Part shown: positions 35,186 to 47,109 of the stretch, in pieces
How the letters are laid out: each line of letters begins with the position of its first letter
Position numbering within the stretch: the first letter of the stretch is position 1
Assembly (NCBI RefSeq): GCF_011043625.1
Contig: NZ_JAAKGT010000012.1
Coordinates: 82,113-146,112, forward strand
DNA length: 64,000 bases
Direction: 5' to 3'
Source: Caulobacter sp. 602-2
GTDB taxonomy: Bacteria > Pseudomonadota > Alphaproteobacteria > Caulobacterales > Caulobacteraceae
Program-made: the position numbers and the translations under genes
The notes under the pieces: model-generated
Told to the model about the DNA's origin: nothing
Databases searched by the model: none
The model's input: the letters and a program-made list of their open reading frames with translations, nothing else

Positions 35186-38100
35186 ATGTTCCAGGGGTGG
35201 CTGACCCGCGTTCTGCGGGATTTGGCGTCGTTCGCGACCAAGGGTGAAAAGCTCGAGCGGCGTGCGGGAGGCCTGCGGCTTCGTCACGTCGCCATTGCGC
35301 TGTTCGCCATGCTGACGACCTTGGCGCCGACGCTGGCGGCCGCATCCACCGGGTGCGCCGCCGTCAACGCCGGTGCGCTGAACCAGACCACCAGCATCGC
35401 CAGCGGCGCGGTGACCAGCACCGACGCGCGGCAGAACACGGGCGCGGCCACCTTCCAGGGCGTCAATGTCAACCTGACCGGGGGGGCCTTGGCGCAAAGC
35501 AGATGGTATCCGGGCGGGCCTCACAGTTTCGCCGTCGGCGACACGATTTCGGTCACGATGACCTCGACCGGACCGCTGGTTCAGTTCCAGCGGTCGACGG
35601 ATTCGGGCGGAACGGTCACCAATATCGGGGTCGGGGGCGGAACCTATGCCTACGGCCCGACTGCGACCGAGTTCGCGTTCCAGACCCGCATCGCTCCGAG
35701 CTCGGACGGGACGGCCACGACCACGGCCACCTGCACGCCCGCCCCGCCGACGATCTCGGGCCTGTCGCCGAACGAAGGCTCGACCGCGGGCGGCACCTCG
35801 GTGACGCTCGCCGGTCAGAACTTCCTGGGCGCCAGCGTCACCGTCGACGGCGTCACGGTCACCCCGACCACGCATAACGACACCACGATCGTCTTCACCA
35901 CGCCCGCCCATGCGGCCGGCCTGGTCAGCGTCGCCGTGACCACCACCGGCGGCACGGCGATGTCCAGCTTCACCTATGTCGCGCCGCCGACGGTGACCTC
36001 GGTCACGCCGAACGCCGGCCCGCTCACCTCCGGCACGTCCGTCACCCTCGCCGGCACGAATTTCCTCAACGCCTCGGCCGTGGCCTTCGGGGGCACGCCC
36101 GCCGTCGGCTTTGTCGTCAACGGCGCCAGCCAGATCACGGCGGTCGCCCCGGGCGGCTCGGCTGGCACGGTCAACGTCCGCGTCACCACCGTCGGCGGCA
36201 CCAGCGCCACCGCTGTGGCCAACCAGTACACCTACCTCGCCGCGCCCACGATTTCCTCGCTCACGCCCAGTTCGGGACCCACGGGCGGCGGAAACAGCGT
36301 GAACATCGCTGGCACGGGCCTCTCGAACGCCACGCTGACCGTCGACGGCGTGACCGTGACGCCGAATTCGACAAGCCCGACCTCCGTCGTGTTCACCACG
36401 CCCGCGCACGTCGCCGGCTCTGTGCCGGTTGTCGTGACCACCGCCGGCGGCTCGGCCTCGTCCAGCTTCAACTATGTCGCGGCGCCGACGATCTCGTCGC
36501 TGTCGCCCGCGGCGGGTACGACGGCCGGTGGAACGTCCGTGACGATCAGCGGCACGAACCTCAGCGGGGCTACCCTCACCGTCGACGGCGCGAGCGTGAC
36601 GCCGACGTCCGTCAATCCGACGTCGGTCGTGTTCACGACCCCGGCCCACGCGTCCGGGAGCATCGTCGTGGCCGTCACGACGGCCGGCGGCACGGCCACG
36701 TCCGGCTTCACGTTCGTCGCGCCGCCGATCGCCGGCTCGGCGAGCTACGGCTCGATCATCGCCTATAACGACGGCTCGAACCTGACGACGAACATCGGCC
36801 TGTCATTCTACCTCACGGGGGGCGACACGCCGACCAGCTATGCGGTCGGTTCGGCGACCACGGCCCAGGGCGGCAGCGTCAGCGTCGACAGCAGCGGGAA
36901 CGCGACCTATACGCCGCCCGTCGGCTATCGCAACGCCAACGACAGCTTCACCTTCACGGCGACCAACGCCGGCGGCACCTCGGCGCCGGCGACGGTCACC
37001 GTCACGATGGGCAATCCGACGATCCTGCTGACCCTGCCGTCGGCCACCGGCACCGTCGAACGGGTCTATAACGCCGGCGGCAACCCCGTCACCTTCTCGG
37101 GCGGCCGGGCGACCTACACCGTCAACAGCATCAACGGCCTGCCTTCGGGCCTGAGCGCCGTCGGCGCCGTCATCAGCGGCACGCCGGCGGTCCAGGGGTC
37201 CTTCACCGTCACCGTGAACGTCACCGACAGTTCGCTGGGCGCTGGTCCGTACAACGCCAACACCACGGCGATCTTGTCGGTGGGCACCCCGCCGGCTCCG
37301 GTGGCCTCGTCCTTCTCCATCACCGGCCTGACCTACAACAGCGGTTCGGCCACGGCGACGACCTTCAGCGCGGCTCCGCACGCCACCGAAAGCCCGACCG
37401 GCTACCAGGTCGGCGCCTCGTCCTATGGCGGGACGGTTTCCGTCGATAGCGCCGGCCTGATGAGCTACACCCCGCCGGTCGGCTTCCGCGGCACCGACAC
37501 CTTCAACTGGGTCGCCACCAACGCCGGCGGCACCTCGAACGTCGGCCAGGTCTTCGTGACCGTGAACAATCCGGTGTTCTCGCTCACCCTGCCGGCGGCC
37601 ACCGGCCAGGTGGGCGTCGCCTACAACGCCGTCGCCTCGCCCGTGACCATCAGCGGCGGCAACCCGCCCTACAACAGCTACTCGGCCACGGGCCTGCCTG
37701 CCGGCCTGACGATGAATAGCTCGGGCGTCATCAGCGGCACCCCGACCACGGCGACCAACGCCACGGTCGTGGTCACCGTCACCGACAACTCGGCCGGCAA
37801 CGGCAGCTACACCAGCACGGCCTCGGCCTCGCTGAGCATCGCCCTGCCGAACATCACCCTGTCGCCTGCCGCCGGCGCCCTTCCAGGAGCCCAGGCAGGC
37901 GCGTCGAGCTACAGCCAGGGCATCTCGGCCTCGGGCTCGATCGCGCCCTATACCTTCGCCGTCACCGCCGGCGCCCTGCCTCCGGGCATGAGCCTCAGCA
38001 GCGGCACGATCTCCGGCACGCCGACCAGCACCGGGACGTTCAACTTCACCGTCACCGCCACCGACGGCAGCGGCAACAACTACCAAGGGCAGGCGGCCTA

Positions 38101-41100
38101 CAGCATCACGGTCTCCGCGCCGACGATCGCCGTTGCGTCGACGCCCGATCCGCTGCCGCGAGGCACGGTTGCGGCCAGCTACAGCGCCAGCTTCTCCGCC
38201 AGCGGCGGCACGGGGCCCTACACCATCACCCTCGACAGCGGCACGCTGCCGGACGGCCTCAACTTCTCGGCCGGCGGCATCTCGGGCACGCCGACCGAGG
38301 GCGGTTCGTTCCCGATCGTCATCCGGGCCCAGGACTCGACCGCCGGCGGCACGTACTCCGGAACGCAGAGCTTCACGCTGATCGTCGATGCGCCGACCAT
38401 CGTCCTGTCGCCGGCCTCGCCGCTGACCGGCGGTACGATCGCGGCTCCCTACACCGCCACCGTCAGCGCTTCGGGCGGCACGGGGGGCTACACCTTCGCG
38501 GTCACGGGGTCGCTGCCTCCGGGCCTCACCCCGTCGCTCGTCGGCGGCAACCTGCAGATCAGCGGCACGCCGACCGGCGCGGGGACCTACAACTTCACCG
38601 TCACGGCCACCGACTCCAGCACGGGCGGCGGCAGCGGCGCGGGCGGCGCCTATACCGGCGCTCTGCCTTACGCCATCACCATCGCCGCGCCGACGCTCTC
38701 GCTGACGCCGAACACGCCGGTGACCAACGCGACGATCGCCAGCGCCTACACCCGCACCTTCACGGCGTCGGGCGGCACTGCGCCCTACACCTACAGCTGG
38801 GCCGGCAACCTGCCGACTGGCATGACCATTACCGGCAACGTGCTCTCGGGCACGCCGACGGAAGGGGGCGGTCCGTTCAACTTCAGCGTCACCGCGACGG
38901 ACAGCTCGGCGGGCACCGGGCCGTTCCAGATCACCCAGAACTACGGCCTGACGGTTGACGCGCCGACCATCACGGTCTCGCCCGGAACCCTGACGGCGGT
39001 CGCGACCGGCACGACGGTGAACCAGTCGATCACCGCCAGCGGCGGCACGGCCGGCTACACCTTCTCGCACACCGGCACGCTGCCGACCGGCCTTGGCCTG
39101 TCGACCGGCGGCCAGATCACGGGCACGACGACGGCCGCGGGCACGTTCAACTTCACGGTCACGGCTCAAGACTCCAGCACCGGCGCCGGCCCCTATACGG
39201 GCTCGCAGGCCTACAGCTGGACCATCGACGCGCCGACGATCACCCTGGATCCGATCTCGCCGGCCAACGGCCAGATCGGCGCCGCCTACAACCGGACCCT
39301 CACCGCCACCGGCGGCGTGGCCCCCTACCAGTACGCGGTCGTGGGCGCGATGCCGGCCGGCCTGTCGCTGTCCTCCAGCGGCCAGATCACCGGCACGCCG
39401 ACCCATGGCGGCGCCTACAGCTTCACGGTCACCGCGACGGACTCGTCGACGGGCGCCGGCGCGCCGTTCCTCGGCACGCGGACCTATACGGGCACGTTCA
39501 ACGCCCCGGCCCTGACCCTCACGCCCAGCACGCTGAGCGGGATGAAGGCCGGCGTCGCCTACACCGCCACCATCACGGCCGGCGGCGGCACGGCGCCCTA
39601 TACCTACTCCATGTATGGCGGAACCGTGCTGCCGCCTGGTCTCAGCCTGTCCACGACTGGCGAGATCACCGGCACGCCGACGGCGTCGGGCACCTTCAGC
39701 TTCACGATCGCGGCCCAGGATTTCTCCACCGGGATCGGTCCGTACACCGTGGCCAGGGCGTACATCAACGTCGTGGTCGACGCGCCGACGCTGACCATCA
39801 CGACGGCGGCCGGCCTGCCGGCGGCGACCCAGCACACGGCCTACAACCAGGCCATCGACACCGCCGGGGGCACCGCGCCCTATCAATACAGCGTGGTCTC
39901 CGGCGCCACTCCGCCCGGGATCACCCTCGGCGGCGGCGGCGTGCTCTCGGGCACGCCGACGGCGGTGGGCTCGTACAACTTCACCGTCCGGTCGCAGGAC
40001 AACACCACGGGCGGCGCCTACGCCACGACCAAGGCCTTCACCCTGGACGTGAACGTCCCGGCTCCGCCGACCGCGAACGCGGTCAGCGCGACCGTGGCCG
40101 CCAACAGCACCACCAACACGATCGCTCCGAACCTGACCGGCGTGCCGGCCACGTCGGTCGCCATCGCCAGCGCCCCGAGCCACGGCACGGCGACGCTGGT
40201 CGGAGCGGGCGCCAGCGCCACCTTCGACTACGTGCCGACGGCCGGCTTCTCGGGTACGGACAGCTTCACCTATACGGGCGGCAACGCGGGCGGGTCTTCG
40301 GCCCCGGCCACGGTCAGCGTCACGGTGACGGCCCCGACCCTGGTGGTCGCCGGCACGCCGGTCGACGGCATCGTCGCCACCGCCTATCCCGGCGCGACCT
40401 TCACGGCCTCGACGGGCACGGCGCCCTACACCTTCACCGTCGTCGGCGCCTCTCTGCCGACGGGTCTGGCGCTCAGCACGGCCGGCGTCCTCTCGGGGAC
40501 CCCGACCGCGGCCGGGACGTTCAACGCGGTGATCAAGGCCACCGACGCCTATGGCGCCGAGGGCCAAGGGACCTTCCCGATCAACATCCTGGCTCCCCTG
40601 GTGACGATCACCGCCCCGACGGCCGGCGCCCTGCCGACCGCCACGGCCTTCGTCCCCTACAGCCAGACCTTCACGGCCACGGGCGGGGTGGCGCCGCACA
40701 CCTTCGCGGTCACCTCCGGCGCCCTGCCGGCCGGCCTGACCCTGACCTCGGCGGGCGCGCTCTCCGGTTCGGCCACGGTCACCGGTTCGTTCGCCTTCAC
40801 CGTGACGGCGAGCGACGGTTCGGTGGCGCCGGGTCCCTATCCGGGTCCTGGGGTCGCCTACACCCTGGTGGTCGGCGCGCCGGCCATGACCCTGTCGCCG
40901 GCGGCGGGTCCGCTTCCGGCGGGCACGGCCACCGTGCCCTACACCGCCACCTTCTCGGCGGCGGGCGGCACTTCGCCCTACAGCTACGCGGTCACCGCCG
41001 GCGCCCTGCCGAACGGCCTGACCCTGAGCACGGGCGGCGTGATCTCGGGCGCTGCGCTGCAAAGCGCCACGGGCGTGGCCAACTTCACCGTCACCGCCAC

Positions 41101-43948
41101 GGATGCGAACGGCTTCCCCGTCTCGCAGGCCTATAGCGTCGACATCGCCCAGGTGACCCTGGTCACGGCTTCGCCCGCCAACGGCGTCGTCGGCCAGAGC
41201 TACAACCAGGTGCTGTCGACCTCCGGCGGCACGGGTCCCTACAGCTACAGCGTCACCGGCGTCCTGCCGGCCGGCCTGAGCCTCAGCAGCAGCGGCGTGC
41301 TTTCGGGCCTGCCGACCGCCGCGGGGACCTTCGGCTTCAGCGTGACCGCCACCGACAGCTTCGGCGCCGTCGGTACCGACGCCCTGTCGATGGATATCGC
41401 CAGCCCGACCATGACCCTGTCGCCGACCTCCGCGCCGGCGGCCGACTACGGCATGGCCTACAGCTTGACCTTCCAGGCGACGGGCGGGGTCACCCCCTAC
41501 CGCTACGCCCTGAGCGGGACTCTGCCGACCGGTCTGTCGTTCGATACGACCAGCGGCGTCCTCTCGGGCACGCCGACCGAGGCCGGCTCCTTCCCGATCG
41601 TCGTGACGGCGAGCGACTCCTCCACGGGGCCGACTCCCTTCTCGACGAGCGTGAGCCCGACCCTGGTGGTCAATCCGGCGCCGCCGCCGGTGGTCGAGCC
41701 GGTCTCCACCGAGACCGACCCGGGGCAACCCACGACCATCGACGTCTCGAGCCTGATCGACGGCTTCTACGACAGCGTCATCATCACCCGGCAGGCCGAT
41801 CACGGCACGGCCGTGGTCAATGGCGGCGCGGCGCGGATGCGGTCGCAGAGCGGCGGGGCGGTGACCATCACCTACACGCCGAACCCGGGCTACTACGGCA
41901 CCGACAGCTTCTCGTACGCCGCGACCGGTCCTGGGGGCACCTCGACCCCGGCCGCGATCACGGTGGCTGTCGCAGCGCCGGCTCCGGTCGTCGTCAACGA
42001 CACGGCCAGCCTCAACGCCAACGCCACGGTGGTCATCCCGGTGACCGCCAACGACACCGGCCCGATCTCGACCATCGCCATCGCCACGGCTCCGACCAAC
42101 GGCACGGCGACGATCTCGGGCCTCAACGTGACCTATGCTCCGGCCCAGAACTTCTTCGGTACGGACACCTTCACCTACACGGCCACCGGCGAAGGCGGCA
42201 CGGGCGGTCCGGCGACGGTCACCGTCACGGTCGCTCCGCTGGCGGTCCCGGCCCAGTCGGCCCAGACCATCACGGTCCTGGCCGGCCAGTCGGTCACCCT
42301 GGCGGCGACGCAAGGCGCGACCGGCGGTCCGTTCACGGGCGTGGCGGTCGTGGCCGCCCCGACCAAGGGCGCGGCCGCGGTCAACGGCGAGACCATCGTC
42401 TACACCCCGGCCGCCGGCTTCTCCGGTTCGGACAGCTTCACCTACCGGATCAGCAATCCGTTCGGTGACTCGGCTCCGATCCCGGTGACCGTGACCGTCA
42501 ACCCCGCGCCCCTGACGGCGCCGCCGATCACCGTCGAGATCCTCGCCGGCCAGAAGGCGGTCGTTAATCTGGTCAGCGGGGCGAGCGGCGGACCGTTCAT
42601 CGGTGCGGCGGTGGTGGCCGTCACGCCCGCCGGCTCCGGCGCGGCCGTGGTGACCAACCCCTCGTCGGGCGCCTACACCCTGACCTTCACCCCCGACAAC
42701 GCCTTCGCGGGCACGGCGGTGGTGACCTACACCCTGACCAACGCCTTCGCGACGTCGGCTCCGGGTCGGGTCAACGTGATCGTCACGGCTCGCCCGGATC
42801 CGTCGAAGGATCCTGAAGTGAAGGGCCTGATCGCGGCTCAGGACGCGGCGGCCATCCGCTTCGCCGACGCCCAGATCAGCAACTTCAACCGTCGCCTCGA
42901 GCAGCTGCACAACGGCGGCGGCGCGGGTCGCGGGTTCGGGGTCAGCGTCCGTGGCGGCGATGTCGAGCGCGACGACGGGCTGGAGGCGCGCGAGCGGTTC
43001 CGCAAGTACGCCAGCCTCGGCATGAACGACGCGGCCGATCCGTCCAGCCCCCTGCTGCCCGAAGCCAAGGCCGGTTACTCGGCCCAGGACGACGGCGAGG
43101 ACGGCCAGGCTGGTCCCAAGCGTTGGGGCGTCTGGGCGGCCGGTTCGGCGGACTTCGGGATGCGTGACGCGGTCGGGTCGCAAAGCGGCTTCCGCTTCAC
43201 CACCGACGGCCTGACCGGCGGCGTCGACTACCGGGTGAACGAAGACTTCGCCTTCGGCCTGGGTCTCGGCTACGGCCGCGACTCCAGCCGGATCGGCAAG
43301 TCGGGCACCAAGAGCCGCGCCGAAAGCTACAGCGCGGGCCTCTACGCCAGCCTGAAGACGGGCGAGAAGACCTTCATCGACGGGGTCCTCGGCTACGGCA
43401 CGCTCGACTTCGACACCCGCCGCTACGTCACCACGACGGGCGAGCTGGTGAACGGCGAGCGTGACGGCGACCAGGTGTTCGCGGCCCTGACCTTCGGGAT
43501 GGAGCACCGGACGCCGACCAGCCTGCTGTCGCCCTACGGCCGCTTCGCCTTCAGCCGCTCGCAGCTGGATGCGTTCTCCGAAGACGGCGGCGGGCCCTAC
43601 GGCCTGACCTACCACGCGCAGACCGTGAAGAGCCTGACCGGCACCCTGGGTCTGCGTGGCGAGTTCCTCCGCAAGACGGCGGCCGGCCTGCTGGCTCCGC
43701 GCTTCCGGGTCGAGTACTCGCACGACTTCGAGAAGGCCAACGACGCCCTGCTCAGCTACACCGACTGGGTGGGCGGGCCGACCTACCGCCTGACGGTGGA
43801 TCCGATCGACCGCGACCAGCTGCGGTTGGAGCTCGGGGCCGACCTGACCATCAGGAACGGCATCCGGTTCGGCCTGGACTTCGACAACATGGTCAGCAAG
43901 GACAGCGACAGCCAGGGCGTCAGGCTCTCGATCCAGTCGCCCTTCTGA
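35186..43948 (+). CDS. Giant Ig-like repeat autotransporter (putative adhesin), 2,920 residues
   Basis: An extended signal region (hydrophobic core VAIALFAMLTTLAPTLAAA after about 40 mostly charged residues) leads into four IPT/TIG domains (about residues 185-512; TISSLSPAAGTTAGGTSVTI-type starts). About fifteen putative-Ig repeats follow, with the signature LSGTPT or ITGTPT, mixed with about seven cadherin-like/Big_9 repeats (GTDSFTYT type) up to about 2,535. After a charged linker comes an autotransporter beta-barrel (about 2,640-2,920) ending in Phe. The passenger has only two cysteines, both near its start. Such proteins project from the outer membrane and usually mediate adhesion. GGGGA precedes ATG 35186. 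No protease site is obvious. The neighbours are collar-domain and DUF6916-like genes. Confidence 0.88.
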   Translation: MFQGWLTRVLRDLASFATKGEKLERRAGGLRLRHVAIALFAMLTTLAPTLAAASTGCAAVNAGALNQTTSIASGAVTSTDARQNTGAATFQGVNVNLTGGALAQSRWYPGGPHSFAVGDTISVTMTSTGPLVQFQRSTDSGGTVTNIGVGGGTYAYGPTATEFAFQTRIAPSSDGTATTTATCTPAPPTISGLSPNEGSTAGGTSVTLAGQNFLGASVTVDGVTVTPTTHNDTTIVFTTPAHAAGLVSVAVTTTGGTAMSSFTYVAPPTVTSVTPNAGPLTSGTSVTLAGTNFLNASAVAFGGTPAVGFVVNGASQITAVAPGGSAGTVNVRVTTVGGTSATAVANQYTYLAAPTISSLTPSSGPTGGGNSVNIAGTGLSNATLTVDGVTVTPNSTSPTSVVFTTPAHVAGSVPVVVTTAGGSASSSFNYVAAPTISSLSPAAGTTAGGTSVTISGTNLSGATLTVDGASVTPTSVNPTSVVFTTPAHASGSIVVAVTTAGGTATSGFTFVAPPIAGSASYGSIIAYNDGSNLTTNIGLSFYLTGGDTPTSYAVGSATTAQGGSVSVDSSGNATYTPPVGYRNANDSFTFTATNAGGTSAPATVTVTMGNPTILLTLPSATGTVERVYNAGGNPVTFSGGRATYTVNSINGLPSGLSAVGAVISGTPAVQGSFTVTVNVTDSSLGAGPYNANTTAILSVGTPPAPVASSFSITGLTYNSGSATATTFSAAPHATESPTGYQVGASSYGGTVSVDSAGLMSYTPPVGFRGTDTFNWVATNAGGTSNVGQVFVTVNNPVFSLTLPAATGQVGVAYNAVASPVTISGGNPPYNSYSATGLPAGLTMNSSGVISGTPTTATNATVVVTVTDNSAGNGSYTSTASASLSIALPNITLSPAAGALPGAQAGASSYSQGISASGSIAPYTFAVTAGALPPGMSLSSGTISGTPTSTGTFNFTVTATDGSGNNYQGQAAYSITVSAPTIAVASTPDPLPRGTVAASYSASFSASGGTGPYTITLDSGTLPDGLNFSAGGISGTPTEGGSFPIVIRAQDSTAGGTYSGTQSFTLIVDAPTIVLSPASPLTGGTIAAPYTATVSASGGTGGYTFAVTGSLPPGLTPSLVGGNLQISGTPTGAGTYNFTVTATDSSTGGGSGAGGAYTGALPYAITIAAPTLSLTPNTPVTNATIASAYTRTFTASGGTAPYTYSWAGNLPTGMTITGNVLSGTPTEGGGPFNFSVTATDSSAGTGPFQITQNYGLTVDAPTITVSPGTLTAVATGTTVNQSITASGGTAGYTFSHTGTLPTGLGLSTGGQITGTTTAAGTFNFTVTAQDSSTGAGPYTGSQAYSWTIDAPTITLDPISPANGQIGAAYNRTLTATGGVAPYQYAVVGAMPAGLSLSSSGQITGTPTHGGAYSFTVTATDSSTGAGAPFLGTRTYTGTFNAPALTLTPSTLSGMKAGVAYTATITAGGGTAPYTYSMYGGTVLPPGLSLSTTGEITGTPTASGTFSFTIAAQDFSTGIGPYTVARAYINVVVDAPTLTITTAAGLPAATQHTAYNQAIDTAGGTAPYQYSVVSGATPPGITLGGGGVLSGTPTAVGSYNFTVRSQDNTTGGAYATTKAFTLDVNVPAPPTANAVSATVAANSTTNTIAPNLTGVPATSVAIASAPSHGTATLVGAGASATFDYVPTAGFSGTDSFTYTGGNAGGSSAPATVSVTVTAPTLVVAGTPVDGIVATAYPGATFTASTGTAPYTFTVVGASLPTGLALSTAGVLSGTPTAAGTFNAVIKATDAYGAEGQGTFPINILAPLVTITAPTAGALPTATAFVPYSQTFTATGGVAPHTFAVTSGALPAGLTLTSAGALSGSATVTGSFAFTVTASDGSVAPGPYPGPGVAYTLVVGAPAMTLSPAAGPLPAGTATVPYTATFSAAGGTSPYSYAVTAGALPNGLTLSTGGVISGAALQSATGVANFTVTATDANGFPVSQAYSVDIAQVTLVTASPANGVVGQSYNQVLSTSGGTGPYSYSVTGVLPAGLSLSSSGVLSGLPTAAGTFGFSVTATDSFGAVGTDALSMDIASPTMTLSPTSAPAADYGMAYSLTFQATGGVTPYRYALSGTLPTGLSFDTTSGVLSGTPTEAGSFPIVVTASDSSTGPTPFSTSVSPTLVVNPAPPPVVEPVSTETDPGQPTTIDVSSLIDGFYDSVIITRQADHGTAVVNGGAARMRSQSGGAVTITYTPNPGYYGTDSFSYAATGPGGTSTPAAITVAVAAPAPVVVNDTASLNANATVVIPVTANDTGPISTIAIATAPTNGTATISGLNVTYAPAQNFFGTDTFTYTATGEGGTGGPATVTVTVAPLAVPAQSAQTITVLAGQSVTLAATQGATGGPFTGVAVVAAPTKGAAAVNGETIVYTPAAGFSGSDSFTYRISNPFGDSAPIPVTVTVNPAPLTAPPITVEILAGQKAVVNLVSGASGGPFIGAAVVAVTPAGSGAAVVTNPSSGAYTLTFTPDNAFAGTAVVTYTLTNAFATSAPGRVNVIVTARPDPSKDPEVKGLIAAQDAAAIRFADAQISNFNRRLEQLHNGGGAGRGFGVSVRGGDVERDDGLEARERFRKYASLGMNDAADPSSPLLPEAKAGYSAQDDGEDGQAGPKRWGVWAAGSADFGMRDAVGSQSGFRFTTDGLTGGVDYRVNEDFAFGLGLGYGRDSSRIGKSGTKSRAESYSAGLYASLKTGEKTFIDGVLGYGTLDFDTRRYVTTTGELVNGERDGDQVFAALTFGMEHRTPTSLLSPYGRFAFSRSQLDAFSEDGGGPYGLTYHAQTVKSLTGTLGLRGEFLRKTAAGLLAPRFRVEYSHDFEKANDALLSYTDWVGGPTYRLTVDPIDRDQLRLELGADLTIRNGIRFGLDFDNMVSKDSDSQGVRLSIQSPF

Positions 43949-43974
43949 TCGAAGGCGAAGACCTGAACTAAGGA

Positions 43975-44010
43975 GGGCGGCGCCGGCGACGGCGCCGCCC
44001 TTTCCTTTTC
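43975..44010 (+). terminator. Terminator of the giant autotransporter gene
   Basis: GGGCGGCGCCG (43975-43985), loop GCGA, CGGCGCCGCCC (43990-44000), then TTTCCTTTTCT. Confidence 0.9.
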
Positions 44011-44124
44011 TCCTCCCTCGCGAAGCGGGAGAGGGGGATGGGTGAAGATGGTGGAGGGGGCGAGACGGGGCGCTGCGCCGGCCGTCGTTATCTCTTTCGT
44101 TGCAGGGGGAAGGCGCCGCAGCCC

Positions 44125-44162
44125 AAAAACAAACGCCCGGCGGGTCGGTCCCGCCGGGCGTT
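44125..44162 (-). terminator. Terminator of the small DUF883-like gene
   Basis: AACGCCCGGCGGG (44132-44144) pairs with CCCGCCGGGCGTT (44150-44162). On the minus strand TTGTTTTTGG follows. A perfect 13-bp stem. Confidence 0.88.
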
Positions 44163-44204
44163 CGTCGTTTCAGGCTCGAAGGTCGCGGAGGCCCGCGCCC
44201 AGGC

Positions 44205-44519
44205 TTACCGGTCGAAGTTACGGGCCAGCAGGAAGCCGAACACCGCACCGGCCACGAAGGTGCCCAGCGCCAGGGCCAGCGGATGTTCCTCGGCGGCCTT
44301 GTGGGCGGCCTCGGCCTTGGGCTTGGACCAGGCGACGGCCGCGTCGGTCTTCTCGTGCACGTACTCGCGAGCGACCTGGGTCTTTTCGGCGGCCGTCTCG
44401 GCGACGGTGGCGGCGGCCTTCTTGACGGCCGCGGTGGCCTTGGCGGCGGTCTTCCGGGCGCTGGCCTTCGCCGTGTCGGCGCCGCCGGCGAGGTCGGTCT
44501 TGATGGTGGCGTCGGTCAT
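44205..44519 (-). CDS. Ala/Lys-rich protein with C-terminal membrane helix, DUF883/ElaB-like
   Basis: 104 residues. The first about 75 are a long Ala/Lys/Glu helix (KTAAKATAAVKKAAATVAET), then a glycine-containing membrane helix LALALGTFVAGAVFGFLLAR and a short basic end. This build matches the ElaB/YqjD (DUF883) type, C-terminally anchored inner-membrane proteins that bind ribosomes or respond to stress. Assignment is by architecture only. Confidence 0.65.
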   Translation of the reverse strand: MTDATIKTDLAGGADTAKASARKTAAKATAAVKKAAATVAETAAEKTQVAREYVHEKTDAAVAWSKPKAEAAHKAAEEHPLALALGTFVAGAVFGFLLARNFDR

Positions 44520-44667
44520 CGGCGTCTCCCGTTATGAAAGGGCGTGTTCCCGGGGCGCGGCGCAAGGCGCGCCGCCGGGCGTCTGGAGACTAACACCTGG
44601 CGAGCCGGTTTGGTTCGGGCAAGAGGCGATCACGCACGTTTTGCGCGAACCGGCCGCGGGGCTCCTG

Positions 44668-46515
<1,848 letters not shown>

Positions 46516-46574
46516 GGCGCTCTTTTGGCAGGGGCGCGAGTCCGCGCCAAGGCCGGAAACGGCGGATTTTTTAA

Positions 46575-46740
46575 TCCCTCTCCCCTTGCGGGAGAGGGTG
46601 GCCTCCGAAGGAGGTCGGGTGAGGGGTCTCTCGGGACTCGAAACCGCGCGAGGCGGTCAGGCCGGGTGCGGCGTCTCAAGTTTGGGAGACCCCTCATCCG
46701 TCGACTTCGTCGACACCTTCTCCCGCAAGGGGAGAAGGGT
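46575..46740. repeat. Composite inverted repeat, family 1, upstream of the SdpR gene
   Basis: The left arm (46575-46629) starts TCCCTCTCCCCTTGCGGGAG and ends GTCGGGTGAGGGGT. The right arm (46687-46740) starts ACCCCTCATCCGTCGAC and ends TCTCCCGCAAGGGGAGAAGG. The arms are imperfect complements with a unique core of about 57 bases. The same arms flank a different core at 57172-57340. Confidence 0.88.
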
Positions 46741-46756
46741 CAGAGAAGCGGATCGC

Positions 46757-46787
46757 TTGACTCTTAGTCAAAAGGCTAATTAGCCTT
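46757..46787 (+). promoter_or_regulatory. Promoter and autoregulatory operator of the sdpR-like gene
   Basis: TTGACT at 46757 begins a dyad (TTGAC...GTCAA), followed by the perfect 16-bp palindrome AAGGCTAATTAGCCTT (46772-46787). Only 7 bases separate the palindrome from the ATG and no ribosome-binding site is present, so the transcript may be leaderless. TAATTA inside the palindrome is a possible -10. Confidence 0.6.
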
Positions 46788-46794
46788 CTGGCTC

Positions 46795-47109
46795 ATGAAT
46801 GAGGTGTTCAAGGCCCTGTCGCATCCCGCTCGCCGCCGCATGGTCGCCATGCTGCGCGACGGGCCGCTGGCCTCGGGGGATATCGCCTCGCGGTTCGATA
46901 TGGCCTGGCCGACGGTCACCGCCCACCTGGCTGCGCTGAAGGCCGCGGGCCTGGTCGAGGCCGAGAAGGACGGGGCCTCGGTCCGCTACCGCCTGATGAT
47001 CTCGGCGGTCGAGGAAGCGGTGGCCTTCATGATGGAGCTGATGGGAACGGGCGAGGCCGTCGCGGCTGGGTCGGCGCTTCCATCCACTGAAGAGGGGAAG
47101 AAGGCATGA
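46795..47109 (+). CDS. ArsR-family repressor, SdpR-like
   Basis: 104 residues. A winged helix-turn-helix of the ArsR class: FKALSHPARRRMVAMLRDGP, then DIASRFDMAWPTVTAHLAAL. No metal-binding cysteines. In Bacillus subtilis SdpR represses sdpRI; here the same pairing holds, as the ATG of the SdpI gene overlaps this stop codon (ATGA). The perfect palindrome just upstream is its likely operator. Confidence 0.88.
   Translation: MNEVFKALSHPARRRMVAMLRDGPLASGDIASRFDMAWPTVTAHLAALKAAGLVEAEKDGASVRYRLMISAVEEAVAFMMELMGTGEAVAAGSALPSTEEGKKA

Noticed and set aside
36803..44248. A 2,481-codon open frame on the minus strand opposite the giant autotransporter gene
   Set aside because: It is Arg/Gly/Ala/Val-rich low-complexity sequence without any domain; high GC in codon position 3 of the plus-strand gene removes stop codons from the opposite strand.
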